A stretch of 64,000 bases of DNA, from positions 1 to 64,000 of the forward strand of contig DATLGL010000050.1 in assembly GCA_035540495.1 (NCBI GenBank), in the 5' to 3' direction. Shown here one piece after another: positions 45,958 through 53,597 of the stretch. A program made the position numbers and the translations under genes. Numbering within the stretch: the first letter of the stretch is position 1; each line of letters starts with the position of its first letter. The notes beneath the pieces are model-generated. The model had not been told where the DNA came from, ran no database searches, and worked only from the letters and a program-made list of their open reading frames with translations. Origin of the DNA: DASVEG01 sp035540495 (GTDB taxonomy: Bacteria > Actinomycetota > Acidimicrobiia > Acidimicrobiales > CADCTF01).

Positions 45958-46430
45958 GAGTCGGCATGGGCTTCGACGTCCACCCGTTCGGCGACGACCC
46001 GAACCGCCCGCTGTTGCTCGGTGGCGTGGCGCTCGAGGGACCAGGCCTCGCCGGTCACTCCGACGCCGACGTGATCGCGCACGCGGTCGCCGACGCGTTG
46101 CTCGGCGCCGCGGCCCTTGGCGACATCGGATCGTTCTTCCCCGACACCGACCAGCAGTGGAAGGACGCCGACTCGATCGCGCTGCTCCGCCACGTCGCCG
46201 CCTCCGTCGCCGAAGCGGGCTACCGAGTCGGCAACGTCGACTGCTCCGTGATCCTGGAGGCGCCGAAGCTCGCTCCCCACCGCCAGCTGATGCAGGAGCG
46301 GCTCACGGAAGCCGTCGGTGCTCCGGTCACCGTCAAGGCCAAGCGGGCCGAGGGACTCGGGGCTCTCGGGCGACGGGAGGGCATCGCGTGCTACGCCGTC
46401 GCCTTGGTCGAGGAGACAGGTTCGGACTGA
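45954..46430 (+). CDS. ispF: 2-C-methyl-D-erythritol 2,4-cyclodiphosphate synthase
   Basis: The fifth MEP-pathway step, forming the cyclic diphosphate. The protein is 158 residues. Metal ligands Asp and His lie in GMGFDVHPFG and His in AGHSDADVIAHAVADALLGA; DIGSFFPDTD and the C-terminal KAKRAEGLGALGRREGIACYAV are conserved. GTG start overlapping ispD. The stop overlaps the rlmB ATG (TGATG). Confidence 0.95.
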   Translation: MRVGMGFDVHPFGDDPNRPLLLGGVALEGPGLAGHSDADVIAHAVADALLGAAALGDIGSFFPDTDQQWKDADSIALLRHVAASVAEAGYRVGNVDCSVILEAPKLAPHRQLMQERLTEAVGAPVTVKAKRAEGLGALGRREGIACYAVALVEETGSD

Positions 46431-47305
46431 TGGCTCGTCCGCCTCGCCAGCCCCAGCCTCAGCGCCGGCTGCCTCCCTCACGTCGTTCTGTGAGTACTTC
46501 TTCGACCCCAGGTCGAGAAATCGCTCACAGATCAGCCGGGGAGAAGGGGCTGGGCGGCGATCAGGTCGAGGGACTGCGCGCGGTGCGCGAGCTCCTCGCC
46601 GCTCGGACCCGCCGCACCCGCGATCTTTGGATCACCGACATCGCCGACCGCGACAACCCGCTGGTCGTCGAAATCCTCGACCTGGCACGGGAGGCGAGGG
46701 TGCCGGTGCGGGAGGTCAGCCGCGGGCGCCTCGACGCCGAGGCGGGAAGCCGAGCCCCCCAGGGCGTGCTCGCCCACGCTGCCCCACTGAAGGAGCACGA
46801 CCTCGAAGACCTGGTCGCGCGGCGGCGCGGCGTCAACCCCTTCCTCGTCGTGCTCGAGGGGGTCACCGACCCGCGCAACCTCGGAGCGATCCTCCGGTCG
46901 GCGGACGGCGCCGGCGTCACCGGTGTGGTCCTGCCTCGCCACCGCGCCGTGCACGTCACCCCTGCGGCGACCAAGGCGGCGGCGGGTGCCATCGAGCACG
47001 TGCCGATGGCACTCGTGGCAGGCGTGCCGGCAGCGCTCCAGGCCCTGAGCAAGGCCCGTGTCTGGACCGTCGGACTCGACGGTGACGGCGACACGTCGAT
47101 CTTCGACCTCGACCTCGCAACCGAACCCGTCGCCCTCGTCATGGGGAGCGAGGGCACCGGCCTCAGCCGGCTCGCTCGTCAACGTTGTGACGTCGTGGCG
47201 TCCATCCCCCAGCAGGGTGCGCTGCCGTCGCTGAACGTTGCTTCGGCCGCGGCGATCGCCTGCTACGAGGTCGCTCGCCGGCGGCTCACGACAACGTCGG
47301 ACTAG
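46430..47305 (+). CDS. rlmB: TrmH/SpoU-family 23S rRNA (guanosine-2'-O-)-methyltransferase RlmB-like
   Basis: A 291-residue SPOUT methyltransferase. The substrate-binding domain starts at VEGLRAVRELLAAR (about 45), and the catalytic domain has motif 1 LEGVTDPRNLGAILRSADGAG (first 20 residues conserved), motif 2 LVMGSEGTGLSRL and motif 3 IPQQGALPSLNVASAAAI. The first 40 residues are Pro/Arg/Ser-rich, unusual for the family, and are encoded partly by a 45-bp palindrome (46487-46531). Translation could instead begin at GTG 46490. The ispD-ispF-(...)-rlmB-sigH order matches Firmicutes. Confidence 0.88.
   Translation: MARPPRQPQPQRRLPPSRRSVSTSSTPGREIAHRSAGEKGLGGDQVEGLRAVRELLAARTRRTRDLWITDIADRDNPLVVEILDLAREARVPVREVSRGRLDAEAGSRAPQGVLAHAAPLKEHDLEDLVARRRGVNPFLVVLEGVTDPRNLGAILRSADGAGVTGVVLPRHRAVHVTPAATKAAAGAIEHVPMALVAGVPAALQALSKARVWTVGLDGDGDTSIFDLDLATEPVALVMGSEGTGLSRLARQRCDVVASIPQQGALPSLNVASAAAIACYEVARRRLTTTSD
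46487..46531. repeat. 45-bp palindrome inside the 5' part of rlmB
   Basis: TCTGTGAG (46487-46494) pairs with CTCACAGA (46524-46531), and TCGACC (46502-46507) pairs with GGTCGA (46511-46516) around a CCA loop. Partly complementary TTCT/GAAA-type bases lie between. The stretch is less GC-rich than its surroundings and is in frame in rlmB, like palindromic elements inserted in coding sequence. No second copy is visible in this window. Confidence 0.55.
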
Positions 47306-47433
47306 TCACTCCGGATGGTGCGGTGGCATGTCACCCGGTGACACGAAGCGCCGAAACGTCCGCTTCTTCCCCGTTTGACGCAGGCCATAACGGGTCTGCG
47401 GGCAGTTTCTTGTGTTCAATTTCGGCGTGACCA

Positions 47434-47472
47434 TTGACACTCCTGCAACGAGTAGCTACAAAGGACTAGTCC
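47434..47472 (+). promoter_or_regulatory. Promoter TTGACA-N17-TACAAA with palindrome at the start site
   Basis: TTGACA (47434-47439) and TACAAA (47457-47462) have 17-base spacing. A perfect palindrome GGACTAGTCC (47463-47472) lies directly at the expected transcription start and could be an operator. A further palindrome, GTCACCCGGTGAC, lies upstream near 47330-47342. The remainder of the 47306-47542 gap shows no gene. Confidence 0.6.
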
Positions 47473-47542
47473 TGCTGGGGGACACCCGTTGTTTCCGCAG
47501 TCGAAACCACCTCGTCGCAATCACGCAGGAGTCGTTCACACC

Positions 47543-48205
47543 ATGGCGCTTCGCATCCTCGCCCAGCCCCTCGAGTCGCTCGAAGACGACGAGCTCGCCG
47601 CACGGTTCCAGGGGGGTGACGAGGATGCGGTCAAGGTGCTCCTCGAGCGGTACCGCCGCTTCGCTCGCGCCAAGGCCCGTGGGTACTTCCTCGTCGGCGG
47701 TGACTCCGACGACATCGAGCAGGAAGGCCTGATCGGGCTCTACAAGGCCGCCCGCGACTTCCGTCCCGACCGTCAGGCGTCGTTCCGGGCCTTCGCCGAG
47801 CTCTGCATCACCCGTCAGGTGATCACGGCGGTGAAGACCGCGACTCGCCAGAAGCACCAGCCGCTCAACCAGTACGTGTCGATCAGCGGCGTGCGTGGCA
47901 GCGACGATCCGGGCGAGCGTTCGGTCGAAGACCTCCTCGACGACCATCACATCTCGGATCCGGCCGACACGATCGTGTCGAACGAGCGGATGGCCGCCAT
48001 GCGCCAGTCGATGGCCGAGATGCTCAGCCAGCTGGAGGTCGACGTGCTCCGCCTCTACGTCGAGGGCAAGAGCTACCAGGAGATCGGCGACCACCTCGGC
48101 CGGCACGTGAAGTCGATCGACAACGCCCTCCAGCGCATCAAGCGCAAGCTCGAGGGTCACCTCACGGAGCAGGATCAGCCCGAACCCGTCATCGTCCTGG
48201 CGTAG
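47543..48205 (+). CDS. RNA polymerase sigma factor, SigH/Spo0H-like
   Basis: A 220-residue sigma-70-family protein closely resembling Bacillus SigH. LAARFQGGDEDAVKVLLERY leads into region 2 (DDIEQEGLIGLYKAARDF, then FAELCITRQVITAVKTATRQKH), and region 4 is YVEGKSYQEIGDHLGRHVKS, then ALQRIKRKLEGH. This is not the ECF type. The ATG at 47543 has AGGAG 11 bases upstream; a TTG at 47489 would extend it. The start leaves a leader of about 75 bases after the predicted promoter. It follows rlmB as sigH does in Bacillus. Regulon unknown in actinobacteria. Confidence 0.88.
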   Translation: MALRILAQPLESLEDDELAARFQGGDEDAVKVLLERYRRFARAKARGYFLVGGDSDDIEQEGLIGLYKAARDFRPDRQASFRAFAELCITRQVITAVKTATRQKHQPLNQYVSISGVRGSDDPGERSVEDLLDDHHISDPADTIVSNERMAAMRQSMAEMLSQLEVDVLRLYVEGKSYQEIGDHLGRHVKSIDNALQRIKRKLEGHLTEQDQPEPVIVLA

Positions 48206-48327
48206 CTCCGACCGCGGCGACGCCGCACGCCGCGAACAACTTCGACCCCGACGGCGGCGCGCCTCGCGGCACCGACGTGCAGATCTCGAAAGCCCAGAAG
48301 TCGGGGCTCACGGCACTCTGAGCGTCG

Positions 48328-48333
48328 TACCAT
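48328..48333 (+). promoter_or_regulatory. Candidate -10 box (TACCAT) for tRNA-Thr
   Basis: GTACCAT lies 27 bases before the tRNA 5' end. It is the same hexamer found upstream of other leadered transcripts in the window. The rest of the 48206-48359 spacer has no gene. Confidence 0.45.
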
Positions 48334-48359
48334 TCCGGTTCGGACGCTCGTCGTCCCCC

Positions 48360-48435
48360 GCCGGGTTAGCTCAGTTGGTAGAGCAGCTGTCTTGTAAACA
48401 GCAGGTCGTCGGTTCGAGTCCGACACTCGGCTCCA
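48360..48435 (+). tRNA. tRNA-Thr (anticodon TGT)
   Basis: A 76-base cloverleaf. The acceptor stem is GCCGGGT with ACTCGGC, the D-arm GCTCAGTTGGTAGAGC, the anticodon stem GCTGT/ACAGC with loop CTTGTAA (anticodon TGT, reading ACA), and the T-arm GTCGG-TTCGAGT-CCGAC. The discriminator base T is followed by an encoded CCA. Confidence 0.97.
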
Positions 48436-48474
48436 GCCCCTGAACTCGCCGCCGTCCCGGCCGATCAACACGGC

Positions 48475-49338
48475 GTGGGGGAAGACGGCACCACCAGGCA
48501 GCTCCGACGCCCTGTCCTGCTGCGGGTTGCGATCGTGACTGCCGTCGTCGCCGCGGCACTTGTCGCAGCGGCGAGCACGGTGGAGGGCGAGCAGACGGCG
48601 GACGCGCCAGCGTCCCGCAGATCCGCCGCACCGCGGGCGCTGGAGGTCGAGGCCGCCTCCGCGCGACCGACGCCGGGAGTCGACAGCTCGGCGGTTCCCC
48701 TCGGGCGGCCGTCCCCACCTCCCCCCGAGCGCGGCAGGTACCGGTTCGTCGCCACCCAGCCGGGCAGCGACGAGCCGATCACGTACGACCCGTGCCGCCC
48801 GATCAAGGTCGTGGTCAACGTGCGCACGATGCCGAAGGGTGCGGCCGACGTCGTCGAGGAGGCCCTCGCGACGATGACGGCCGTGACGGGGTTCCGGTTC
48901 GAGCTCGAAGGGACCACCGACGAGGAGCCCGACGGGGAGCGCCCGAGCTACCAACCCGAGCGCTACGGCGATCGGTGGGCGCCCCTGCTGATCGCGTGGT
49001 CGGACGAGCTGGAGGACGAGGGACTCCGAGGCGCCGTGTCCGGTCGTGCCGGCAGCCGCTTCGTGCACGACGCGTTCAGCGACCGGTGGGTGTACGTCAC
49101 CGGGATGATCACGCTCGACGGCCCCGATCTGGCGAGCCTCGCGAAGTTCAAGCGAGGCATCGACCACGTTCGCGGGCTCCTGCTCCACGAGCTCGCCCAC
49201 GTGGTGGGCCTCGATCACGTCGACGACCCCGAGCAGCTGATGCACCCGCAGGGTCAGATCGGCGTCACCACCTTCGGGCCCGGCGACCTGCACGGTCTCG
49301 CTATCGTCTCGAGCGGCCCGTGCGTCCCCGGCGTCTGA
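48475..49338 (+). CDS. Membrane-anchored matrixin-like zinc protease
   Basis: A 287-residue predicted extracellular metalloprotease. An N-terminal signal-anchor helix (VLLRVAIVTAVVAAALVAAA, about 14-33) is followed by a Pro-rich linker. The C-terminal domain has the full metzincin zinc motif HELAHVVGLDH (HExxHxxGxxH) near 239-249 and a Met-turn-like QLMHPQ about ten residues later, as in matrixins. The middle part (DPCRPIKVVVNVRTMPKGA) fits a reprolysin/matrixin-like fold. Substrate unknown. GTG start 40 bases after the tRNA. Confidence 0.82.
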   Translation: MGEDGTTRQLRRPVLLRVAIVTAVVAAALVAAASTVEGEQTADAPASRRSAAPRALEVEAASARPTPGVDSSAVPLGRPSPPPPERGRYRFVATQPGSDEPITYDPCRPIKVVVNVRTMPKGAADVVEEALATMTAVTGFRFELEGTTDEEPDGERPSYQPERYGDRWAPLLIAWSDELEDEGLRGAVSGRAGSRFVHDAFSDRWVYVTGMITLDGPDLASLAKFKRGIDHVRGLLLHELAHVVGLDHVDDPEQLMHPQGQIGVTTFGPGDLHGLAIVSSGPCVPGV

Positions 49339-49390
49339 TGCCGCGATCGCTGCGGCGGGATGCCACCCCTTCTCGGGACGAGATGACAGG

Positions 49391-50062
49391 ATGGGCGCCA
49401 TGAGGCCGGGCACGCACGCTGCCGCGGACGGTTCCTTCGGGCGCTCCGCCGGCGCCGCCATGGGACGCGGCGTGCTCCTGCTCGCCGTCGCCCTCGTGAT
49501 CGGCATCGTCCTGCTCAACGCGACCGACGACCAGCCGCCGGGCACCGATGTCGCGGCGGGTTCGTCGAGTGGCCGGTCGGGCGACGGGAACGCCAACGAC
49601 GACGACGCCACCGCGGCGACGACCACGACCGCTCCGCCGACCACGCTTCCGGCAGCACGGAACCCGGCCGAGGTGAAGGTGCTCGTCGCCAACGGATCGA
49701 CGGTGAAGGGCGCGGCCGGCGGCGCGCGGAACAAGTTGATCGAGGCGAAGTTCAACGTCTTGTCGCCGATCGACGCGCCGACGAAGGGCAACGAGTCGGC
49801 GGTGTACTTCACGGCGGAGTATCAGGCCGATGCGAACGCCGTCGCCGCTGCGCTCGGCATCCCGGTTCAGCTGGTGAAGGCGATGCCGACGCCGCCTCCG
49901 GTGCCCGACCTCAAGACGTCGAACGTCCTCGTCGTCCTCGGCACCGACCACGCCGGCCGCTTCGGCGCCGCACCGGCCGCCGGAGCCGCCACGACGACCA
50001 CAGCGGCGCCCGCAGCAGGCGGGGGCACGTCGTCGACCACGTCGACGACGAAGAAGCCCTAG
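49391..50062 (+). CDS. LytR_C-domain membrane-anchored protein
   Basis: A 223-residue protein. One N-terminal transmembrane helix (GVLLLAVALVIGIVLLN) is followed by a Thr/Pro-rich linker, a LytR C-terminal-type domain (EVKVLVANGSTVKGAAGGAR, then LGIPVQLVKAM, then VLVVLGTDHAGRF; about 95-190) and a low-complexity Ala/Thr tail. LytR_C domains occur in cell-wall glycopolymer ligases and as separate envelope proteins. A wall-associated role is likely but undefined. The start could be ATG 49391 or 49400. It converges with the minus-strand sigma operon, 10 bases apart. Confidence 0.78.
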   Translation: MGAMRPGTHAAADGSFGRSAGAAMGRGVLLLAVALVIGIVLLNATDDQPPGTDVAAGSSSGRSGDGNANDDDATAATTTTAPPTTLPAARNPAEVKVLVANGSTVKGAAGGARNKLIEAKFNVLSPIDAPTKGNESAVYFTAEYQADANAVAAALGIPVQLVKAMPTPPPVPDLKTSNVLVVLGTDHAGRFGAAPAAGAATTTTAAPAAGGGTSSTTSTTKKP

Positions 50063-50072
50063 CGGCTACGCA

Positions 50073-50432
50073 CTAGCTCCGCGGGTCGGCGGGTTCGTCG
50101 CTGGCGTTGTCGTCCGTTGCGTCCCGGCCCAGGAGCCGGTCGCGCTCACCGGGGGGCAACGTCGACGTTCCTGCGGTCTCGTTGCCGTCGAGGCGGTCCT
50201 TCAGCTCGGTGTCGATCGCGACGTTCTCCTGTCGCCCCGCTGCGATCTCCTCGGCCCGCTCGGGCACGGTTCCGGGTGCAGGCCCGCGCGGCGGCGCGTT
50301 CCTCGACGGCCACTCGCCGCTGCCCTTCGTTCCGGTCGCGACCGGGTCGCCCTCGCCCGGGATCGGATCGGGGAACGTGGAGTCGTCGCGAGGTGCTTCC
50401 TCGAACTCCTCCGCGTGCTCTCCTGTGCTCAT
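50073..50432 (-). CDS. Small acidic hydrophilic protein in the SigF-type sigma operon
   Basis: A 119-residue protein I do not recognise. It is rich in Asp, Glu, Pro, Gly and Thr (EHAEEFEEAPRDDSTFPDP, then DRDRLLGRDATDDNASDEP-like composition), with no Cys, no membrane segment and no signal; it is probably intrinsically disordered. The ATG at 50432 overlaps the sigma-factor stop (ATGA), so it is translated with it. It could be a stress or desiccation-type disordered protein, or a partner of the sigma factor. It lacks the Bergerat kinase or STAS motifs of SigF regulators. Confidence 0.62.
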   Translation of the reverse strand: MSTGEHAEEFEEAPRDDSTFPDPIPGEGDPVATGTKGSGEWPSRNAPPRGPAPGTVPERAEEIAAGRQENVAIDTELKDRLDGNETAGTSTLPPGERDRLLGRDATDDNASDEPADPRS

Positions 50433-51271
50433 CGTGCTCCCTCCTCTGCCCAGACCCGGAGCTTCTGCAGGCTGCCCGACAACAACCGCGACACGTGCAT
50501 CTGGCTGACCCCGACGCGCTCGGCGATCTCCGCCTGGGTCAGCTCCTCGTTGAAGCGCAGATGGATGATCTGACGCTCGCGTTCGGGGAGCCGGTTCACG
50601 AGATCGGCCAGCACGACGCGCTGCTCGACGCGCCCGAAGCCGGCCTCCGACTCGGGCAGCTGCATCCCGCCGTCGGCCTCGTCGTCGCCGATCGGCGCGT
50701 CGATCGAGCCAAGGCGATACGCAGCGCGCGCTTCGAGAGCCTCGAGCACGTCTTCGTGGGAGCAGCCCACCCGCTCCGCGACCTCCGCGACCGTTGGCGA
50801 CCGGCCCAGGTCGTGGGTGAGCGAGTCGGTCGCTTCGGCGGTGTTGAGGTAGAGCTCCTGGAGGCGGCGGGGCACCCGCACGCCCCACGTGCGGTCGCGG
50901 AAGTGGCGCTTCAGCTCGCCGCTGATCGTGGCCCACGCGAAGGTGGTGAACTGGACGCCCCGGTCGGGATCGAAGCGGTCGATGGCGTGCACGAGGCCGA
51001 GCAACGCCGCCTGGTGAAGATCGTCAGGGGACTCGTTGCGGCTCGAGAACCTGGCGGCGAGCGAAGCGGCGAGGCCGAAGTGGGCACCGACGAGGCGCTC
51101 CCGGATCTTGGGGTCGCGTGTCTCGCGGTATTCGCGAAAGAGGCGCGTGGCCTCGGCCTGCGACAGGCGGCCCTGCGGGTGCGCGTTCGAGGGCCGCGTG
51201 CGGGCGGTGGTCGGCGTCTGCCGTTCGTCGCCAGCGCGTCCACGTAGGGCGTCTCGCGTCGCTGCTGGCAT
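50429..51271 (-). CDS. SigB/SigF/SigG-family (group 3) stress sigma factor
   Basis: A 280-residue sigma factor. Region 2 spans about 85-150 (NESPDDLHQAALLGLVHAID, then FTTFAWATISGELKRHFRD), region 3 follows (VPRRLQELYLNTAEATDSLT), and region 4 is C-terminal (LPERERQIIHLRFNEELTQA, then VGVSQMHVSRLLSGSLQKLR). This is the SigB/SigF pattern. The ATG at 51271 has GGGAGGACC 3-11 bases upstream. A SigF-type promoter sits 84 bases before it, implying autoregulation. No anti-sigma or anti-anti-sigma gene is adjacent. Confidence 0.9.
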   Translation of the reverse strand: MPAATRDALRGRAGDERQTPTTARTRPSNAHPQGRLSQAEATRLFREYRETRDPKIRERLVGAHFGLAASLAARFSSRNESPDDLHQAALLGLVHAIDRFDPDRGVQFTTFAWATISGELKRHFRDRTWGVRVPRRLQELYLNTAEATDSLTHDLGRSPTVAEVAERVGCSHEDVLEALEARAAYRLGSIDAPIGDDEADGGMQLPESEAGFGRVEQRVVLADLVNRLPERERQIIHLRFNEELTQAEIAERVGVSQMHVSRLLSGSLQKLRVWAEEGAR

Positions 51272-51354
51272 GGAGGTCCTCCCGAAGGTGAGTGCGCGTC
51301 GGATTCGAGCGCCAGCCACGCACGTGGAGACGCCGACGAACCGGTGGTTGGCAC

Positions 51355-51382
51355 ATACCCCGTTCAGTCGAGGGGCGAAACC
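51355..51382 (-). promoter_or_regulatory. SigF/SigB-type promoter GGTTT-N17-GGGTAT
   Basis: On the minus strand, GGTTT (51382-51378) and GGGTAT (51360-51355) are separated by 17 bases, matching the group 3 sigma consensus known in mycobacteria (GGTTT-N15-17-GGGTA). It points at the SigF-type sigma gene, leaving a leader of about 77 bases. Confidence 0.7.
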
Positions 51383-51393
51383 GGGCGCATGGG

Positions 51394-51399
51394 TAGTTT
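51394..51399 (+). promoter_or_regulatory. TAGTTT -10-like box upstream of the trehalose-phosphatase gene
   Basis: TAGTTT ends 9 bases before the ATG at 51409. It is divergent from the SigF-type promoter on the other strand. Confidence 0.4.
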
Positions 51400-51408
51400 C
51401 GCTAAACG

Positions 51409-52194
51409 ATGAGGAACGACAGGACGAGGCCCAACCTGACGCCGTTCACGACATCTCCGCGCTCATCGGCGATCGTGACCGACTTCGACGGAACGCTGGC
51501 CACGATCGTCCCCAACCCCGCCGACGCGCGGGCGATCGACGGTGCGGTTGACACGCTGCACGAGCTGGCCCGGCGCTATGGCCGCGTCGCGGTGGTGAGC
51601 GGGCGTCCGGTGGAGTTTCTCGGGGACCGGCTCGGCGTTGCGGGGCGGGACGACGTGGGGATGATCGTGTCCGGTCTGTATGGGCTCGAGCGACTCGAGC
51701 GGGGCCACGTGATGATCCACCCTTCTGCGCTTCAGTGGATCGACGTGGTCGCCGACGTCGTCGAGCGGGCGGAGGCGGGAGCGCCGGAAGGCGTGCGCGT
51801 CGAGCGCAAGGGCCTGTCGATGACGATCCACGTGCGAGAAGCGCCCGAGCACGCGGGTTGGGCGAGATCGTTCGCGGAAGGAGCTGCCGACGCGACAGGC
51901 CTGGCGCTCCACGACGCCCGCATGTCGTACGAGCTGCGTCCGCCGGTGGCCATCGACAAGGGCACGGTGGTGAGCGAGCTCATCGAGGGCCTCGACGCAG
52001 CCTGCTTCCTCGGTGACGACTACGGCGACCTGCCCGCCTTCGACGCGCTCGACCGGCTCGAGGCCGACCGCGGCGCCCACGTGATCAGGGTCGGCGTACG
52101 AAGCGAGGAGGCACCGGCCGAGCTGATAACCCGCGCCGACGTCCTGGTCGACGGTCCCGAGGGATCGCTCGCCTTCCTCCGCTCGCTGCTCTGA
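51409..52194 (+). CDS. otsB: Trehalose-phosphatase-like HAD hydrolase
   Basis: A 261-residue HAD phosphatase of the OtsB type. The nucleophile motif is VTDFDGTLATIVPNP, motif II VVSGRP, and motif III/IV the segment GDDYGDLPAFDAL; DKGTVVSELI carries the Lys. It would convert trehalose-6-phosphate to trehalose. Since a GT20 synthase and a GpgS-type transferase are also nearby, it could instead or additionally act on another sugar phosphate such as glucosyl-3-phosphoglycerate. It converges with the GT20 gene, 16 bases apart. Confidence 0.85.
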   Translation: MRNDRTRPNLTPFTTSPRSSAIVTDFDGTLATIVPNPADARAIDGAVDTLHELARRYGRVAVVSGRPVEFLGDRLGVAGRDDVGMIVSGLYGLERLERGHVMIHPSALQWIDVVADVVERAEAGAPEGVRVERKGLSMTIHVREAPEHAGWARSFAEGAADATGLALHDARMSYELRPPVAIDKGTVVSELIEGLDAACFLGDDYGDLPAFDALDRLEADRGAHVIRVGVRSEEAPAELITRADVLVDGPEGSLAFLRSLL

Positions 52195-52210
52195 CTCGGC
52201 GACGCGCCGC

Positions 52211-53578
52211 TCAGGCTTCGGCGACGAGGTCGGCGAACCAGTCGAACGCGTTCCTCGCCGCCGCGGCTTCGCGCAGCCGCTGCGCTCGCTCGCGCCGGTC
52301 GTCGGCGTCGAGCGTCAGGGCGCGCTCGAGCGCATCCGCGGTGGCCGACACGTCGAACGGGTTGACGGTCAGAGCCCACTCGCCGAGCTCGTCCCACGCA
52401 CCGCACTCGCGGCTGAGAACAAGCGCGCAGTCGCGCTCGTTCACGCTGACCGCTTCCTTGGCGACGAGGTTCAGCCCGTCGCGCACGGGATTCACCAGCA
52501 GGACGTCGGCGATGCGCATGGCGGCCATCGCGCCGGGGAAGTCGTCCTCGGTGGAAAGCAGGATCGGCGTCCACGACTCGTCGCCCCAACGAGCGTTGAT
52601 CCGCGACGCCAAGCCTTCGCACTCGGCGCGATAGGCCAGGTAGTCGGGGAGCGTCTGGCGCGACGGGTAGACGTAGGCGACGAAGCAGACCTGTCCGCGC
52701 CACTCCGGACGAGTCTCGAGCAGCTCGTCGAACGCGAGGAACCCGCGGAGGATGTTCTTCGACAGCTCGATCCGATCGTTCCTGGCGATGACCTTCCGCC
52801 CGCCGACTGCGTCGAGGAGCCGCGCCCGAGCCGCCTCCGACTGCGCCGACCGCGCTGCCGTTTGCACCTCGGCGAGGTTGGCCGTCGCCGGCGACACGAA
52901 CACGCTCGGCGCTTCGCCCACGACAACCTCGCACGCACCGACGAACGCATCGGCCCACCGCTGCGCGTGGAAGCCGCATGCCGTGTGGCCGGCGAGGCCG
53001 GTCAGGAGCTCTTCGGCGACGTCGTCGGGGAGCAGCCGGATCTCGAACGGCGTCGCGAACGGCGTGTGGTGGAAGTGCACCGCGCGCAGGTCGGGTCGTT
53101 CCTTGCGCAGATGCGGGCCCAGGAGCGCGAGGTGGTAGTCGTGCACGAGCACGGTGGCGTCTCGTGGCGCGGCGTCGGCCACTGCGGCTGCGAACTGCGC
53201 GTTCACGTCGCGGTAGTGCCCCCACGCTGCGCGCCAACGCCGGTCGAACGCCGGGCGGCGAACGCGGTCGAACAGCCCGTGGTACAGGTACCACAGCGTC
53301 GAGTTCGAGACGACGTCGTAGTACGCCCGATAGGCCCGGGGATCGATCTCCAGCAAGCGGAGGTGGAACCCTTCCGCTTCGGTCATACCGGCTGCGGTCG
53401 CTTCACGATCCGCGTCGGTCATGGCCGCGGCGATCCACGTCGCTCCGAGCCCGTCGACCGCCGGGCCGAGCGCGTTCACCAACCCGCCTCCGGCCTTCGT
53501 TGGAAGGAGCGAACCGTCATCGGCCTTGTCGAACGACACGGGCCCGCGGTTCGAGACGACGACGATCTCCCTCCCCAC
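52211..53578 (-). CDS. otsA: GT20 family glycosyltransferase (trehalose-6-phosphate synthase-like)
   Basis: A 455-residue retaining transferase that would join a nucleotide sugar to a phosphorylated acceptor. IVVVSNRGPVSF and KAGGGLVNAL are N-terminal, LVHDYHLALLGPHLRKERP and HFHHTPF carry active-site His residues, and RNDRIELSKNI replaces the canonical VDRLDYSKGI while keeping Arg and Lys. DGLNLVAKEAV is the sugar-nucleotide Glu motif. The SNRGPV and RNDRIELSKN variants mean a GT20 relative such as a glucosylglycerol-phosphate synthase cannot be excluded. GTG at 53578; GGGTAT (53595-53590, minus) lies 11 bases before it, resembling a SigF -10. Confidence 0.8.
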   Translation of the reverse strand: MGREIVVVSNRGPVSFDKADDGSLLPTKAGGGLVNALGPAVDGLGATWIAAAMTDADREATAAGMTEAEGFHLRLLEIDPRAYRAYYDVVSNSTLWYLYHGLFDRVRRPAFDRRWRAAWGHYRDVNAQFAAAVADAAPRDATVLVHDYHLALLGPHLRKERPDLRAVHFHHTPFATPFEIRLLPDDVAEELLTGLAGHTACGFHAQRWADAFVGACEVVVGEAPSVFVSPATANLAEVQTAARSAQSEAARARLLDAVGGRKVIARNDRIELSKNILRGFLAFDELLETRPEWRGQVCFVAYVYPSRQTLPDYLAYRAECEGLASRINARWGDESWTPILLSTEDDFPGAMAAMRIADVLLVNPVRDGLNLVAKEAVSVNERDCALVLSRECGAWDELGEWALTVNPFDVSATADALERALTLDADDRRERAQRLREAAAARNAFDWFADLVAEA

Positions 53579-53597
53579 AGCCGGGCAACATACCCAC

